From assembly GCF_963576545.1 (NCBI RefSeq), contig NC_083639.1, positions 20,012,118 to 20,076,117 on the forward strand: 64,000 nucleotides of DNA, read 5' to 3'. Source of the DNA: Limanda limanda (Eukaryota > Chordata > Actinopteri > Pleuronectiformes > Pleuronectidae). Under the pieces are notes generated by a model that worked only from the letters and a program-made list of their open reading frames with translations, made no database searches and was not told the DNA's origin. Shown piece by piece: positions 21,864 through 36,400 of this stretch. Each line of letters starts with the position of its first letter. Within the stretch, counting starts at the first letter, position 1. Made by a program: the position numbers and the translations under genes.

Positions 21864-24800
21864 GTAAAACACTGCACTCTCGTTTTTGTTTGTTTTTGTA
21901 TCGACTGTTCATCTCTGTTGGCAAGCGAGCTAACAGATGTCTGTTTTAAACTGGTAATTAGGAGCTGGCTGAGTGAGGAACGAAATGGGAATGAGATCGT
22001 AATGTTTGACACGTTTTCAGATGGGTGGATTCATTCTGAGGCTCTCAGTGTTCAGTCGGGCCGGTGCTGTTTAAGATCCAGCTGTTTCAGACACACCTTT
22101 GATTTGGTAGTCAACACGTTACATCTGTTGCTATGGGGGACCGAGAGATTTCCAAGTGAGTTTTGCTCAGTTCAGGCGTGATGAGTCGTGGTCAGGCCAT
22201 GAGAAGTGCGACAGCCTTGCTGTCAGACGCCTCCAGCTGAGGCTGCTTTGATTCCTGCCTTAATTTGCTGCCTGATTTCAATGTCAGCTGAGTTTTAACT
22301 GTTGTGCAGCCGCAATTCATCACCGTTGTTTCTCAAGCTGAGGGCAAACAACACCCTGGATGAATTATATACGTTGTAAAATAAGACTTTTTCCTTCCGC
22401 TGTGTGACATATTTCACAGTGAAATGTGGGCAGGGTGTAGCTACAAGAAGCATTTAAATCAAATCTGGAGCAAGGGAGCTGACTTAGCCATAACCTCCCA
22501 CACCGGCACTGTAATATCAGGTAATATGCGAGGGAGAAAAGATGAAATCAGACTTCAACCTAGCTCTTAATCCTAGCAACGGTTTTCCAGACAGAAAATT
22601 TAAAAAAGGCATATTTTTAGATCGCTCTGCTAGCTGTTTGTACCAAAAAGCTAAAGGTTGATGGTGTGTTATATTTTGTGATAAGTTAACTGCACCAAAT
22701 CCCAAATCATGCAGATGAGTTCAAGATGAGTCATCAACAGATCTCCACTCAGCGTTTCCCACAGAATGAATTCACTCAACAAAACTGGGGTGCACACGCA
22801 CTAGCGTCGTTTGACTGGTAGAACGGTAAAAACTTTATGGACAATAGCCCGAGTGAATATGTGACGAATAATACCACAAACAGCACTGCATACAGCCGTG
22901 CAGTGCAGCAACGGAGTGAAACAAGTTAGAGATCTCTTTGTTATTATGAGAAGCGTAATAAAAACAAATTTAAAAACGGAAACTGTGATGTGACAAATTA
23001 GAATAAGCCAGAAAGAAACACTCCTTATTTAATTTATGTTTTCTTATTTAATTAGGGAAATTGTATTTAACACAGAAACCAAAGTTTTAAAACAGTAAGT
23101 CGTGGTTTTTCAGCTTGCATTGGACAGAGCCGGGTAGCCAGACTGGCATTTCCCTCTTGCATCCAGTCGTTGTGCCTGTAAGCTAACAGTTTCATGCCGT
23201 AGCTCTATATTTAACAAACAGACGTGAGTATGCTATCAACATCCTTGTCAAACTCTCGGCAAGAAAGCAAATAAGTGTAAATAAGTGTCAAGCTATTATT
23301 GTAAATCACTGCAAAGGTAACTGTGCATTGCAAATTGGGAGCCTATTTCCTCTTCAGCTGCTACACACTCCAGTGATATTTGAGGAACATGTGGCAGGAA
23401 ATGGATGTGCCAAATGGCTTGTATGAATATCTGCATTAAAACTTCAAGCAACCTTCTTCATTTTCGGTGTAATTGCAGCAGATGTGTCCTTTCATTGCTC
23501 TGACTCTTCTCTTACTGGGAACACGACAGCTGCTTGGATTACATCCCCCCCGACTGACATCCACCTAACAGATATCACTGATTCATGCACTGGTCTGCTA
23601 TGGTTAAAAATTACGCTAGTCTGGAATTGACTGTAATTGTTTGGAGCTTGTATCCTTTTGGGGGGTTTATCTGGTGAAAGCTTGGCAAGCTCAGTTGCAA
23701 TCTGGAGTTTGAGATTTATTTGCAAATAGTTCAGCTGGCGTGCCGGCATTTGATCGCTCTCCATACAGTTGCTTCGCCGACTCTTTTTATATCTGACAGT
23801 TTGTGCTGAAGTAATCCAATTAAGGTTTGGTTTTTAAGACCAACGGGGAAATAATTCCAACATGTCAGGCTTCTTCAGGCACATGAAAAGCCCCCTCAAG
23901 ACACTTGTCTCCCCACTAATATACAGAGCCAATACAAGCTGTCAATTAGAAGTCCATTTTACTGAGTTATGTCTCTCAGGTGAAATAGAGGCCACTATCA
24001 CTTGTCACTTGGTGGTTGTTGTGTGATCCTTTTTGCATTAAGCAGATGCAGTAATCTCAGCGTTAATGTGTCTTCAGTTTGCACTGGCTCGACCGGCCTA
24101 GAAACGCCTGACATACAATGTTTAAGATTTTGCTTCGAAATGTGTCAAACATACATATTTGCTTTTATGTTTTAGACCTTTAATGAGAAACATGTACCTG
24201 CATGTTTCAGCACACTCCATAACATATATTGTACCAATAAAATGGATAGAGAAAAGTGACAATATAGGAACATCCATTAAAACAATAACAAGATAAGTCA
24301 GATAGAAAAAAGTTACACACAAGAAAAAAAAAAAGCTAAACACAAAAACAGAACACAACAGACTGATGGGTGGATCCACACATTACAGAGCAAAGAATAA
24401 AAGAGAAATTCCCAAAAATATATACATTTCCTATCTTAAAAACAAAAGTATAAATATAAGTATTCCTAATATAATATATTAGATAAAAAAAGACACACAC
24501 ATCACATAATTCACACAACACATAAATCAATGTGCTGTAAAAATGGTTATAATGACACACATAAACTGTAAATAAATATACATCAAACATTCATGAAAGA
24601 ATTCTAATAAAATATGTATTATACGAAGAGTTTAAAAAGATTCTGAGGATGTTGCCTGTCTGATCTCAAAAGTCACCCTTCGTCACTTGCCGTGATCTGG
24701 GAATAACCAGCACGGCTCTATCTACAGACTGAACTGGATCCAGACACATAGTGGATTAATAATTCTTTGTGTAGTTTAGAGCCATTTATTGCCAAAAAAG

Positions 24801-25006
24801 TGATAGGTATAACATTAAACTCAATACAGTGTGTAGCAGGCAACCAGTGTTAATTGGGACAGGCTGCTATTCATCAGTCTATAACAATACATCCAGCTTC
24901 ACTTACATATCAGCATTATTTCATTCATTCATTCAGAATAGAATATTAAACAACAGACAGATTCAACAGGCCCCCCAACACCTCCAAGCCAGGCTCTCGG
25001 CACTAA

Positions 25007-25049
25007 ACACACACACACACGCACACACACACGCACACACAAACACACA
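25007..25049 (+). repeat. CA/GCACAC microsatellite next to 69-nt repeat copy B
   Basis: An interrupted CA repeat with GC and AA interruptions, directly before the second 69-nt block. Confidence 0.85.
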
Positions 25050-25118
25050 GCCATGCTGATGGTAAGGCCATCAGAGTATTCAAAATGGCAACAATGAGAG
25101 GCAATCAGTCAGCAGGCA
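25050..25118 (+). repeat. 69-nt repeat, copy B
   Basis: The block from GCCATGCTG to CAGCAGGCA aligns without gaps to 20257-20325, with 63 of 69 positions identical. It follows a CA tract in the same orientation and lies 4.8 kb downstream, in a different intron of cntn3. Confidence 0.8.
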
Positions 25119-28100
25119 AAGAGCTAAGTGTTTTGTTTAGTTTCTTGTGCCAGCACCAGTTTTCGAGCTTGACCTGATGTGTTGCTTTTGTTACATTTTA
25201 AAATGGCCCTTCACTCTGCCCGTGGCAGGAAATAGTACCGGTAATCTGGCAACATAGATTTCAGGTTGAAACCGAGGTGATTGCCTTTAGGATGGAGGAT
25301 AAGATATCGGATGACCAGAAAGCTCTGTCATCAATCAGGCCACTGCAGTTTCATTTTGTATTTTTAAGTCATTTAAATTGTTCTTATGTGGAAAGGAAAC
25401 AATGATCAATTATATTTAATTAGAATATGTCTTATTAAACTAAATTACAGTTGGTAATTGTATACTCTGTGAAAGTAGTCAATATTTTACTGCTCGTGGT
25501 TGTCAGGCTATGGCCTGTCACTAGGTATTAGTGGAAATGCATTGCACTGTACATGCTAGTCTGTAATTTCTGGAATCCTTTATTGTATCCATCTCATATT
25601 TTTTAGACAATAGTTTCAATTTTGAAGGGCTTCCTGCAAATCATTCTTTTTAAAATGCTTTTTTGTTGTTGTCGTTGCCAAATTTAGCTCCATAAAGGAT
25701 AAGAAAAAATCTAAAATATTTCTAAACACAGAACCTGATATATCGTATTCCACTGAGCCACAGAGCTAGATTGTTGTCCAAATATATCAAAGATTCATCA
25801 GTGAGCTCCATTGTTGCACTGGACAACAGATTCCATGAGCACACGATGTGTCCTGAGCCAGTCCCACACATTCTGTCCTGCTGCTGAATTACTCTATTAA
25901 GCACCAAATGTGGATTAATCTGCTGCTGAAAGTAGTCCCTAATAAATGCCCCATTTACTCGTGTTTGAATGAAGTGCAGTTGGAGCTACACTGGCCCACT
26001 GTTTTAGGTCATTACTGACCCCTCTTTTTTTTTAAAAACCATAAATGCATGACCTCTTTTTTTTTTAAGATTCTTGTCTTCTGGAAGTACGAGTGGGCTT
26101 GGGTGCTCCAGTTCAGCTTTCCTGTGATTTTTTAAGCGAACTCTTCTAACTATATTTTGTTAATACCCCATATTTTGGCTGAGGATATTACTAATAAATA
26201 CATAAATTTAGTCACTGATTTCACTTCATTGCCAGGCATTTAAATAATAAAAATGGATTTTGTAGTTGATGCTGGTCTTTTTATAGTACAGAAACTGATG
26301 ATCTTTATAGTAAAATAAATTGACCACAGCCGTGTGGTTTACACAATTGTCAGCAGCAACATATGAATACATTTTACTCCTGAACATGCACTGAACCCTG
26401 CTACACCATATGATGGGTATTCTCAGGTTGTACAGCAGATGCGAGCTCTTTCTACCAGCAGAACACTAACACACTGTCATACTTCCATATTCCCTTGAAA
26501 CGTCTCTCCCTCTATCACCATCCCCACCCATTTTCTCATGCTCTTTCTTCTGTCCAACACGTCTTTCTGCATGGCCGAGCTCATGCTTGCATACAGGGGG
26601 CAGGGACAGCTGCCTGCCATGCATAATGTGTCCTCTGAGAGCCCCCTCTGGCAGGTGGAAGCCCACCAGCACCTCGTGCATGCAGTACGGGAAGGTCTAC
26701 AAACATATGGCACTGAATAGGGATGTGTCGGGCTTTTCCTTGAATGTGCCACCCACATGCAGAATTTGATTAAAATGCAATGAGGTCCTTGTGAGAGGGG
26801 GAAGGTGGTTAAGTTGGCCTGACAGTCATTATTGTCTTGTTATTGGCTGTCAGGCTGCTGATGCCACACTGAGATACATCACCCCTATTCCAAAAGGAAT
26901 GTCATGAAATAGGGACTGCGTATGACAGAACATATAAAAGATTTCTAAGTCCAAGCAGGCAACGGTGCAATATAAGCACTGAATATGTATCCTCATCCTT
27001 TTTCATGCTTTCTTTTCTCATATGTAGTTAGTGGCTTTGAGGCAGGGTCGCTGTGCTTCTCTATACCTGCTCAAAGCTGCCTAATGCAACATGAACCTGT
27101 CCAATAGCCTCTCTGTTCAAAAGCTGGGAAACTGGCTGTGAAATATGACCTTGTAATGGCCGTCATCCATATCAGGGCATTGTCACTGACGCAAACAAAC
27201 ATCGTAACGCAAACTTTCCAATTTGTTTTGATCAATTGTACAATTTCAGGGCAGTTGAGTCCAGCCCTAAGAAGAACAAAATATATATTTCATGAATATA
27301 AATGTTGTTTTGTTATCAGCATCACCTCTCATACCCTTTTATGGCCCGCTGGTGATTTGTATATTTCCTCACACCCTGAGCACATTCTCTCATAAATGGT
27401 GTTGTATTTGGCCATTTCCCTTAATGTTTATCTTGTTTCCATCAAATTACTTGGAAAAAACTTTATCGCCGAAAAGATTTGCTATAAAATAATAACACAA
27501 CTTATGACTGAGGTGCTTCCTGAACTCTTGTCCCTAATAGATTATGAGAAGTCTCAAAATAAATCTTCACTGAGGTGTTCATAATGAAATGAGAAGTGAA
27601 ATTCATCAAACTAATGTATAACTAATTTATAATGTACAGTTACCACATGAACAAACCATGCATACATTGCAGCTGACTGCTCTGCCATGCTGCCCATCCT
27701 GCTGCGTTTTATAAATGTAAACTTATTAATTTCCATCCAAACATCTAAAAACAACCATTCATTTCTCTGCAATATCAAAAATCATTAGCAACTATAGCAC
27801 ATTCTGCTCTTATTGCTTGAAAATGCAGTTAAATGCATATTGATTTTGAAATGTCCCTATCACTTTATTTGATAAAAATTATGTTACCTACTGATGAATG
27901 CAGACCACATATTTACTTTAATGGATTGCAGAGTTCAAGAAAATTTCAAGAGCCTGATTATTGATTTTCTTACGTATAAATGAGGTGTAACCAACGGCTA
28001 AACAGTTGAAAAAAATAAACGTTTGGGAATGGTGTAACATGCCCCATACAGGTGAGGGTAACACATTACAAGAAAAACAGCATATTGTTGCTCTAGTTAC

Positions 28101-31100
28101 ACAGGGTGAAATAGTGGTATCATTGAACCTGATTTGAGGGTGTTATGAATATGGCACCTAGTCTCCCTCATAGCCATGAGATCCTTCGATATTATGGGTA
28201 CTTTAGGAAAAACGTTATACTCACAGTTGAGTTGCTAGAACATTGCAGAGTTACTTTATTTTAAAATAAAACAGATAAATGCAGAGAAAGTTTTGATGTA
28301 TTAATACATCTGATGACAGCAAGAAATTGTACTTTTTATTTTTCCTAAGGTGTGTTAAAGTCTCAGTTGAGATATTCTAGAAATATTATGCATGGCCAGA
28401 AAAGGAAAAATAACTACATTTTTTGATTCAGTGCAGTTGAGTCATTTGTGTTTCCTCAACTGCATAATGTCTTTATTTTTCATGCATTCCTGCTGAATTT
28501 TTTAATTGCTGTCTAATTGTATATTCAATATATATAAGGCATAATCAATAACAAATTTCAGGTTCATTAATAAAAATTGGTACCTGCTGAACTTATTGAG
28601 TGGACACATTTCTGTATTTTAGGTGATGCTTTGTGGCTGCTTATTGCCAGATTTCTGTGAGCTAAATGTTTGTTTGTTTGGAAGCTGATTGATCTGTGGT
28701 GCGATTACACAGTTTTAGTTTGTAATTGTGATGAGATTTATGTCACTCCACTGTGTTTGCAGACGCTGTGAAAGTAGAGGCCACAGTGCCTTAGATATAT
28801 GCACTTTTCACCGTCAGTCAGATTCAGCAACTGTGTAGAACTCTGTTGGACAGATGAACAGTATTCTTCAGAGTGATGGGGGATGTGGTATCTAATGTAA
28901 CTCGTTGCTCCAAAAGCTCTGTGTGTGATTATAAATATGTATTAGAATGCATTTAATATGTTTCCCCTCTCTCATTTAAGGCCCAGTTCTGCTGTAAAGT
29001 GAGTTTATTTTAGTAGCATTGCTGTAAACAGTGGATTGACTCATGGGGACTAAGTAGATCCCTGCAAATCTTTCACATGTGGAGGTCGGATTGGGTGAAT
29101 TCTGACAGGCAGATTTGTGTTACACAGTCGAGTCACCATCAGTGGTGATTACTGAGGGAGCCCGACAGTTTAGAACAAGACAAGCTGTGATAGCATTTAC
29201 TCGTTGGCTGGAGCTAAAGTAGGGAAAAGGATGCAGGCCAGAAGCTGACCTGATAAATCATCTGGAGGAAGCTGTCTCTGGATGAATACGTTGTACAGCT
29301 CGTCTTTGTGGGGGGGACATGCGTTAGGAATCCTGCCTGTCTGCAGAGGATGGTAAAAACCTTATGGATGTTTTAGTAGACATTTGTCCCAGTGCTGTCA
29401 ATAGTCAGTGTATTTGTGTGAGAGCAAGTGAGAGAGAGCAAGCGACCTTCAAGTAAAAGTGCTGTACACAGCGCTCCAATTCAGCAACAGTGAAAAATAT
29501 TGAGTGAAAGATCCTTTATGTTGTGTGAAAACATTTATTATCCTGGTAAAACTAAGCGGAACCACTATTATATCTATAGTGTACTTACGGTAGCCTAAAT
29601 ATAATGCAGAACAAGTCATAGGTCAGCAAGTCATATCCGATAAAACTTATCATCATATTTGTGTCAAATCGTATAACACTACTTAACCTTGTTAATACAG
29701 TTCTATGTCTATATCACGTGTGTTTATGATTAAAACATGAATTATGAAATTGTGTTGAAAGGACATCAAACATGCATTTCCTGATATAACTGTGTGAACT
29801 AGTTGTCCCATTAGTTCCCAATCAGACGTTAGCAAGCCAGCCAACAATTGTGTCTAATTTAATGATGAAAAAACAGCTAGTTCACCAGCTACAGTACTTT
29901 GCTTTGTAAAATTTCTACTAGTCACGATTTTACCCATCGAGGCCAAATATAATAGTTAATAATAATAATTTGTGAGGACTGGCAAATTAATTTACTTGTG
30001 CCACTTGATAGCATGACACCAGCCCTTTATTCTTTGTCCCTTTAATCTGTCACCTCTGAAATTTGAAGCTGTGAAATGCTCAGAATGATCATTTGAACAT
30101 GTCATATTAGAGAGTAATAGGACTTATGCAAATCATTTTGTAGAGGCCATAGATGTGGTATTCACAACTCTGTGAGTGGGCTATAAGGTAATTTTCTGAT
30201 AACTCCTATTCATTTTCCTCATTTTTAAAAAGGCATTTGAACACATTGTAGAAATTCATGAAAGAAAGAAAGAACTAAATCATTACTTTTACAAAAGGGA
30301 ACAAGGCAACATTCCTTTTTTTGCCTATTGCCTGCTAGCAGTATTCAAGTAACTTGAATATCCAGCAAAATATGACTTTCAATGTCAAAGAAAAAAGGAG
30401 TCATTGAGTTCCCTTTGAAGGCACCATAAGCATCACAGTCTGTCTAATCTCTCCATGCTATGATTAAGAACACGTTTATTCCAGTGGTATTTGCAGATGA
30501 TACTGTACATGACTCATATTTAGTCGTTTCTCAGGGATTATTCTGCTCTTAATCTGATTAGCAGACGACACATTTCACAATCTCCATGAGTAATCTCCTT
30601 TCATAATCCCGTATTCAGTCATTCCCCCCACCCCTTCATCATTCTGATGACTTCAGCTCCCTGATATTATATCACATGTCACTGTCACAAAATCCATACA
30701 AGCTCACAGAGCCTTTTCTCCAAACCCTTCCAGATTTGACTTAATGTAGTGGTTACTTTAGGCTGGAGACAAACTTTAGTCACGAGCAGCCAACAACATG
30801 ACAGCAGCATGAAATGAGATATGCTGTACTTGCTGAGAGTGACACTCTGACTTGATTGGAGTTTCTAATCACGTATGAAAGGTCACAGAGGAGTCTGAGT
30901 GTAACGCGCGCACATTTCCCAGAAGACGTTTGTGAATGACATGCTTCCTAAATCTCCTTTTAAGCTCCTTAAACCTTGCAGTACACACAGCTGTTGTTAT
31001 AGTTGCCTTTGAAGTGTGTACATGACTGTTTGTGGGGTATGAAGGACAAAAAGAAGGAGGTCGTTATCAAAGGGTGTGGAGCGTGCTGTAGGTTTACGTG

Positions 31101-32487
31101 TACAGTTTGCATGCTCATCTGATTCTATGTGACGAACTTAAAGCAAACTTTCCTATATCCTTTTCTTTGAAGTTACTGGTGTGTAAGCTCCTCCATCCTC
31201 TCTGCTGGGCGACAGTCACACGTCATGTCCTTAGGCTCCTTGGTGTTGCCACATAAACACAAATCCCCCGGTGCCCGCTGGGATTTCATCCTAGGAGAAA
31301 TGCGCTGTCACCTGCTGTGCAAGGGGAAAATAACAATTGTTGAAAACATGACAGCACCGTCCACAGCACCTGGCTTGCTTAGCAGAGCACTGGACTGCAG
31401 TTTGAAGTTGAATCCATAATACCAGATTGCTGGGTATAGCTTTAACCACTATATTACTGCATCTGATGGTGCAGGGAGTTCAGCTCAATTTGTGGGACTC
31501 TGCTGTCACACAGCTCCCACTGTGAGATTTACGCTGAACAAACCAGGTTTATTTGAATTGCTTTATTTTCTTGTTTGTGTCCAAAACACCCAAAGAAGTT
31601 GTTTGAATTGCCTCGTCTGCAAAATGTCAGAAATTAGTATAGAATTGCCAATCTTTGTTTTGTGTTTGTTTTGGTAGCAATCCAAAATCCAGTGATAGGG
31701 ATTTTAAAAAGATATTTAAACAGCAAATCATCACATTTGAGTTTGCTGGAATTGTCAATTAAACTCGGTAGCTGAAAATGTCAAAATACCATAGAAGTTA
31801 GCAGTTAGCACCAAAATATCAGCAGTAAAGAAAAACCCCACATGTCTGAGGTCTGTTTCTGGTCTTAGGGAACTGCTGGATATGTAATTTAAAATATCTA
31901 TAAAGCCTTTTGTGGCTCTAGATGGTGCTTTCTGTAAATTCTGTAAAATCCCCCTAATAAAATCATTTGATTTGGGCATTGGTTGGGTTGAAGAAAACTA
32001 ATTTTAAATGAAAACTGTGGAGTTGGGAATAAGAGAGCTCAGTACCCTGCTCCTCATCTCTGCTTGAGGCGACAGCTCAAGGCTACATTAGTCCCTCCTA
32101 GCATAACACACCCACATCTCTGACTTGCATTGTCGTTGCATTGTGGAAACTGCAGGCACCAGGTTTTTATGAAGAATATGTGGGATAAAGACAGGATTCT
32201 CTGGTTTTGCTGTTGAAGTGCAATGTTGATGTAGTGACTTGACCTTCAGCTTCCATGTGGCTGTACCACAGTCACCGGGAGTCTCATGTGTACAGGACCC
32301 CTGAGGATTGATGTTGTCCCACATATCCCAGGGCACTCAGCTTTACCTGTTGAAAGAATGATGCAAGCCAGAGCCAGAGCTGAAGCTATATCAGATCATG
32401 TTTTGCCGTCTCGTATTTCTCCTTCAGGGAACAGAAGTAAGAGCCATTACAATTTGGACTTCTCATTGGCACGAGTGCTGATGCAAT

Positions 32488-33440
32488 CCAGACTCACTTT
32501 ACTAGTGACACTGTGGCATTAAAGGAATAGTTCACAGAAAAATGTAATCACTCTTTATCTACTCACCACTATCCCGATGGAGGAGAGGGTGATTTCGAAT
32601 CCACAAAACACTTTTTGAGTTTCAGAGGTTAACAGCGTTGCAGTCAAATCCCAAACAATTGAAGTAACTGGGGACCACTTCTTCGACATTCGGTGAACTA
32701 TCCGTTTAATTCCACAATAAGTTGGAATCCTTCATCTGAGAGTCAGGTCCATGTCAACATAACCGCATCCCAGAATTTCTGTTGATTCGTCAACTGCACA
32801 TTCATGTTGACGAAATCATGTTTTGCCACATTTCAAAGGTCATTGTTACATTCATGAAAGCAGTTTGAGAGGTCTTACTTCTGGACATGGAGCACTATCC
32901 TGCAGGAGGAAGCCATTATAAGATTTGTAAGCTGTAGCTTTGGAGTGATGAACACGATTAGCAACAATACTCAGGGAGACTGTGACATTCAAACCGTGAT
33001 TGATTGGTGTTAATTGGCCAGTAAGTGTGTCAAAGCAATGGTCCCCCCTCCATGACACCACCACCTGTAGACACAAGGCAGGTTGGGTCCATGGATTCAA
33101 GCTGTTGAGACTCATCAGACCACGTTGCCTTTTCCCAGTCTCCATCCAGTGTTGGTGAGTCCTCAGCCTCAGATGTCTGTTCTAGACCGAGAGAAGTGGA
33201 ACCTGATGTTCTGCTGTTGCTGTGCATCCACTCATAGGTTCAATATGCCATTCTGCCCACTCCAGTCGGGAAGAGATGCATTTTGTTTAATGCACAAGAA
33301 ACATTCAAACCACCATGTCTTGCACAATCAATCATACCACAGTTGGGCTGATGAGTTACGTCTTCTTTAAGCCCTTCTGATGTTTGATGTGGCTGATTGG
33401 ATAATAGCATGAATTAGAAGGTGTTTGCTGAGTGAGTTAG
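32488..33440 (-). pseudogene. Tc1-like transposon remnant with decayed transposase
   Basis: On the minus strand, peptide fragments follow the order of the fish Tc1-like (DD34E) transposase: TWSDESQQLESMDPTCLVST then GGGVM (33130-33040), LTPINHGLNVTVSLSIVANR (around 33000), NGFLLQDSAPCPE (around 32900), then DNA matching the family's 3' coding part down to TTGTGGAATTAA at 32709. Frameshifts, stops and deletions mean no functional enzyme remains. The outer ends resemble the element's terminal repeats: CTAGTAAAGTGAGTCTGG at 32488-32505 (reverse) and GCTGAGTGAGTTAG near 33440. A 187-190 bp TTAA-type element sits inside (32519-32709). The family was recognised from recalled consensus. Exact ends are approximate. 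Confidence 0.75.
32519..32709. mobile_element. Short non-autonomous TTAA-target element nested in the Tc1-like copy
   Basis: The ends are TTAAAGGAATAGTTCA and, reverse-complemented, TTAAACGGATAGTTCA, which agree at 14 of 16 positions. Both ends carry TTAA, the target duplication used by Kolobok and piggyBac type transposons. The ends and the CTCACC-type interior resemble an abundant teleost MITE beginning TTAAAGG.ATAGTTCA. The flanking minus-strand sequence joins TTGTGGAA-TTAA-TGCCAC, matching the uninterrupted Tc1-like order. The element therefore inserted after the Tc1-like copy. Confidence 0.78.
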
Positions 33441-36400
33441 ATTTAAATCCAATTACAGTTGGTACCAGGTTGGAGGATCAGGGGCCAGAGGATTAATGCA
33501 CCAGTGGTAGATTATAATTCACTTAAACGTGTATCTTCTCTCCACATTTCACAATCACTTATCCATTTTTACGTATGTGCAGTGATGGTTAATTTAATGC
33601 ACTGATAGGACTCCCACACATAATTTAGATTTGATCATATGTTGTCATTGTAAAACCCTTTCATATCAGCTCAGTTGTTACGTTTGCTCAAGATTCAAAA
33701 AAGGGAATTTGGAGAGTTTTTTGAAGTTTTATTTTATACCTCTGTTGATAACACGAGTATCATGATCTACACAAATGAATGCTTCTTTCACAACACACCG
33801 TCTCAACTCCCACTCTTACTGACACATATTACTGATAACAGAGACATATCAGCACCAGGATGACAAAGCCCCAGAAACATAAGACATAGGAGATATGTCA
33901 GAATAAGAAAGCTATCTCTGTCATGTGTGGATCAAAAACACGGGGAATGGGAAAATCCTACCTTTGTCGCACTCGTACACTGTTTATACACAGAGACAAT
34001 CATCTGCAACATTTTAATAATTTGGCTGAGAGCTTTATCGTTTATTCATTCATGCAGAAAAAGCAAAATTCGCCGTTTTGTTTTTTTGTTTTTCTTCAAA
34101 AGAAATATTACAATTTATAAAAATAGTCTTTTTTTACTCTCACTTTCCATTCACTGGCCACCTTAAGTGCAAATACAACCTCAACATATTAAGCTGCACA
34201 ACAACATGTTTCAATTCAATGATTATAGTCTTCAGGACAAAGCGAGGCCACACATTTGTTGTTCAATTTACTTTTTGCAGTTCCAGGTCTCTATAATTAT
34301 GTATATATTTATTCTCTATAGACTAAAGTGTAATTTCTTATTTGATTTTGGTTCCTATTGTAGCGGTAGTAGCGATCTCCAATACTGAGGTTAATGAAGT
34401 TCACAAAAGATACATAACAGATACATGTGAAGTGACTACTTATGAGACAACATACAATTCACCACTGCTGCACTGCTAATGCAACATTTCATTTAGCGTG
34501 ACACAATGCAATTTATTTCAATGCGCTAAGGATAATATGATTTTAAACTTGGTTCTTTGAATCGTAAATCGAATAATTTAGTTTTTTTACTTAACGAATT
34601 TGTTTCTCTAGGGTTGCAGACCAGTAAGTCATGTATATTTATCTTTGACTTCTTAAAACACCCTTTCACAAACAAAGCTTTCACAAGTTCTTTGTCGGGC
34701 GAAAAATAAAGACTGACTAAAGAAAAAGAAAGAAAAAAAACAGAATTTTCCCTAAACTAATCTTTTCTGTCCCAGTGTCCCCATTTACACTTGTATGACT
34801 CATCAATTAAACAAGTTAAGGATGCTCAGGATTAACAACGAAGCATAGTGCAGTGTTCCGTGGAAGCTGATGGATGTGATTTAAAACTTTGAGCAGGTCA
34901 GCTACCTCAGCATTACAAAGCAGTGCGGCTGTTTGTGTGCTTTATGGAAGCACCTTGCTCTTTCTATTGTCCTCAGTCGGGGCATTCAACATCACGTTGC
35001 TCTCAGTGAATACCACAGCCTGCCAAACAAAAACACCTTGACATATTGTGAGACTTTTCAAAAGAAGAGTTCACTTATTAGGGCTAAAATGAATAGTCTG
35101 AAGAAAATTGAAATAAAAGTAATTGAATAGAATTATATTAGTAAACATGAGTTGGATCATTTTTATAATTTTTTGGTTGCAATAAGGTCAAAAGAATTCC
35201 TCATCATTTTGATGGCAACTTTAGTTTGTTCAGTTTTAATAGAATTTGAAAATCCAGGTAAAATTAAATGCGGTGTGTGTTACGCAACTTGCCTGCGTCA
35301 AAGTCAGACTTTTCCATATTCTACGCGTATATAACAAAAATGAACACATCACGGTGGATAACTAATAAAACATTATTTGCAGCGTAATCACCCACCAGTG
35401 AACTTACTGACCTACAGCACTGATGTCGTCCGATGTGCCTCTGTGCCGTCAGAGAGCTGTACCTGAGGGACAGAGAGAAGAGTCTGAGTGCAGATCCGGC
35501 CTAACACACCCTGCCAGGCCAGATCCCAGCACAGAGGCAGAGCGGGGGTGCTGCCTCCCCGCTGCATCCACATACTCACTCGCCAGCTGACAGGCCAGTG
35601 TTATGAGCATGCCAGAAATATATGGTAATTACAATCTGTAGAGTCCAAGGAGCGGGGATGGATTAACACAACCTGGTTACAACTTGCGTCATGTTTTTGA
35701 AACCGAGCTGCCTCCGAAATGTTGTTTTCTCCCACATGTGCTCTGCAGTTCACCCCCTGTCTCTTATTGTGGATCGGAGGCAGCGAGAGGAGCTGTCACT
35801 TTGGGTCTTTCTCTGAGCCAACGGCATTAATGGGCTGCCACTGTGACCCAGCCGCACTCTCTGCACTACAAGATTACTGAGTTTAGCTGTGGACCTAATG
35901 CTGCTGACCTCTGTCTTCTAATAGGGAGAGACCTTCAAGGGGCACTCAAGACTGAAATGGTTTCTGTGCATCCCTGCTCCGTTGACCCTGTTTGTGCTCC
36001 CACCCGGGGCTTTAAAAGCACGGGGCATGTGCGTCCTGTCCTCTCCTGTAAGTTAAACAGTAGAACAGAGGATTCCTGCAGCCTGGAGCAGATACGGGAG
36101 TGCAGCAGTCAATAACACAATGTGGGCTGACAGTCGTTTATATGAGGAGGGGTTTTCTGAGTTGCTCTCTCTGTTTGTTTCTGTGCAAAGACGCAGCCTT
36201 TCAAAGATGCTCCCCTAAATTGGTGAGCGTGTAGATTCTAATAGGACCAAATTGTGAGTGTCTGGCCATGTTGTTGGGCTGCATGAGGGAAAGTAGTTCA
36301 CATTGTACCACATCAAAGTGCTTTATCCTGGTTGACACCGCTGAATCCTGCAATCAGAGTATTATTGGGCCCTGGAAAGGGCTCGTGTGCTCCGTTTTGT

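Noticed and set aside
21696..22181. 161-codon plus ORF over the Ig2 exon
   Set aside because: It reads the contactin exon in a wrong frame and runs into the intron. The correct frame gives a conserved contactin sequence.
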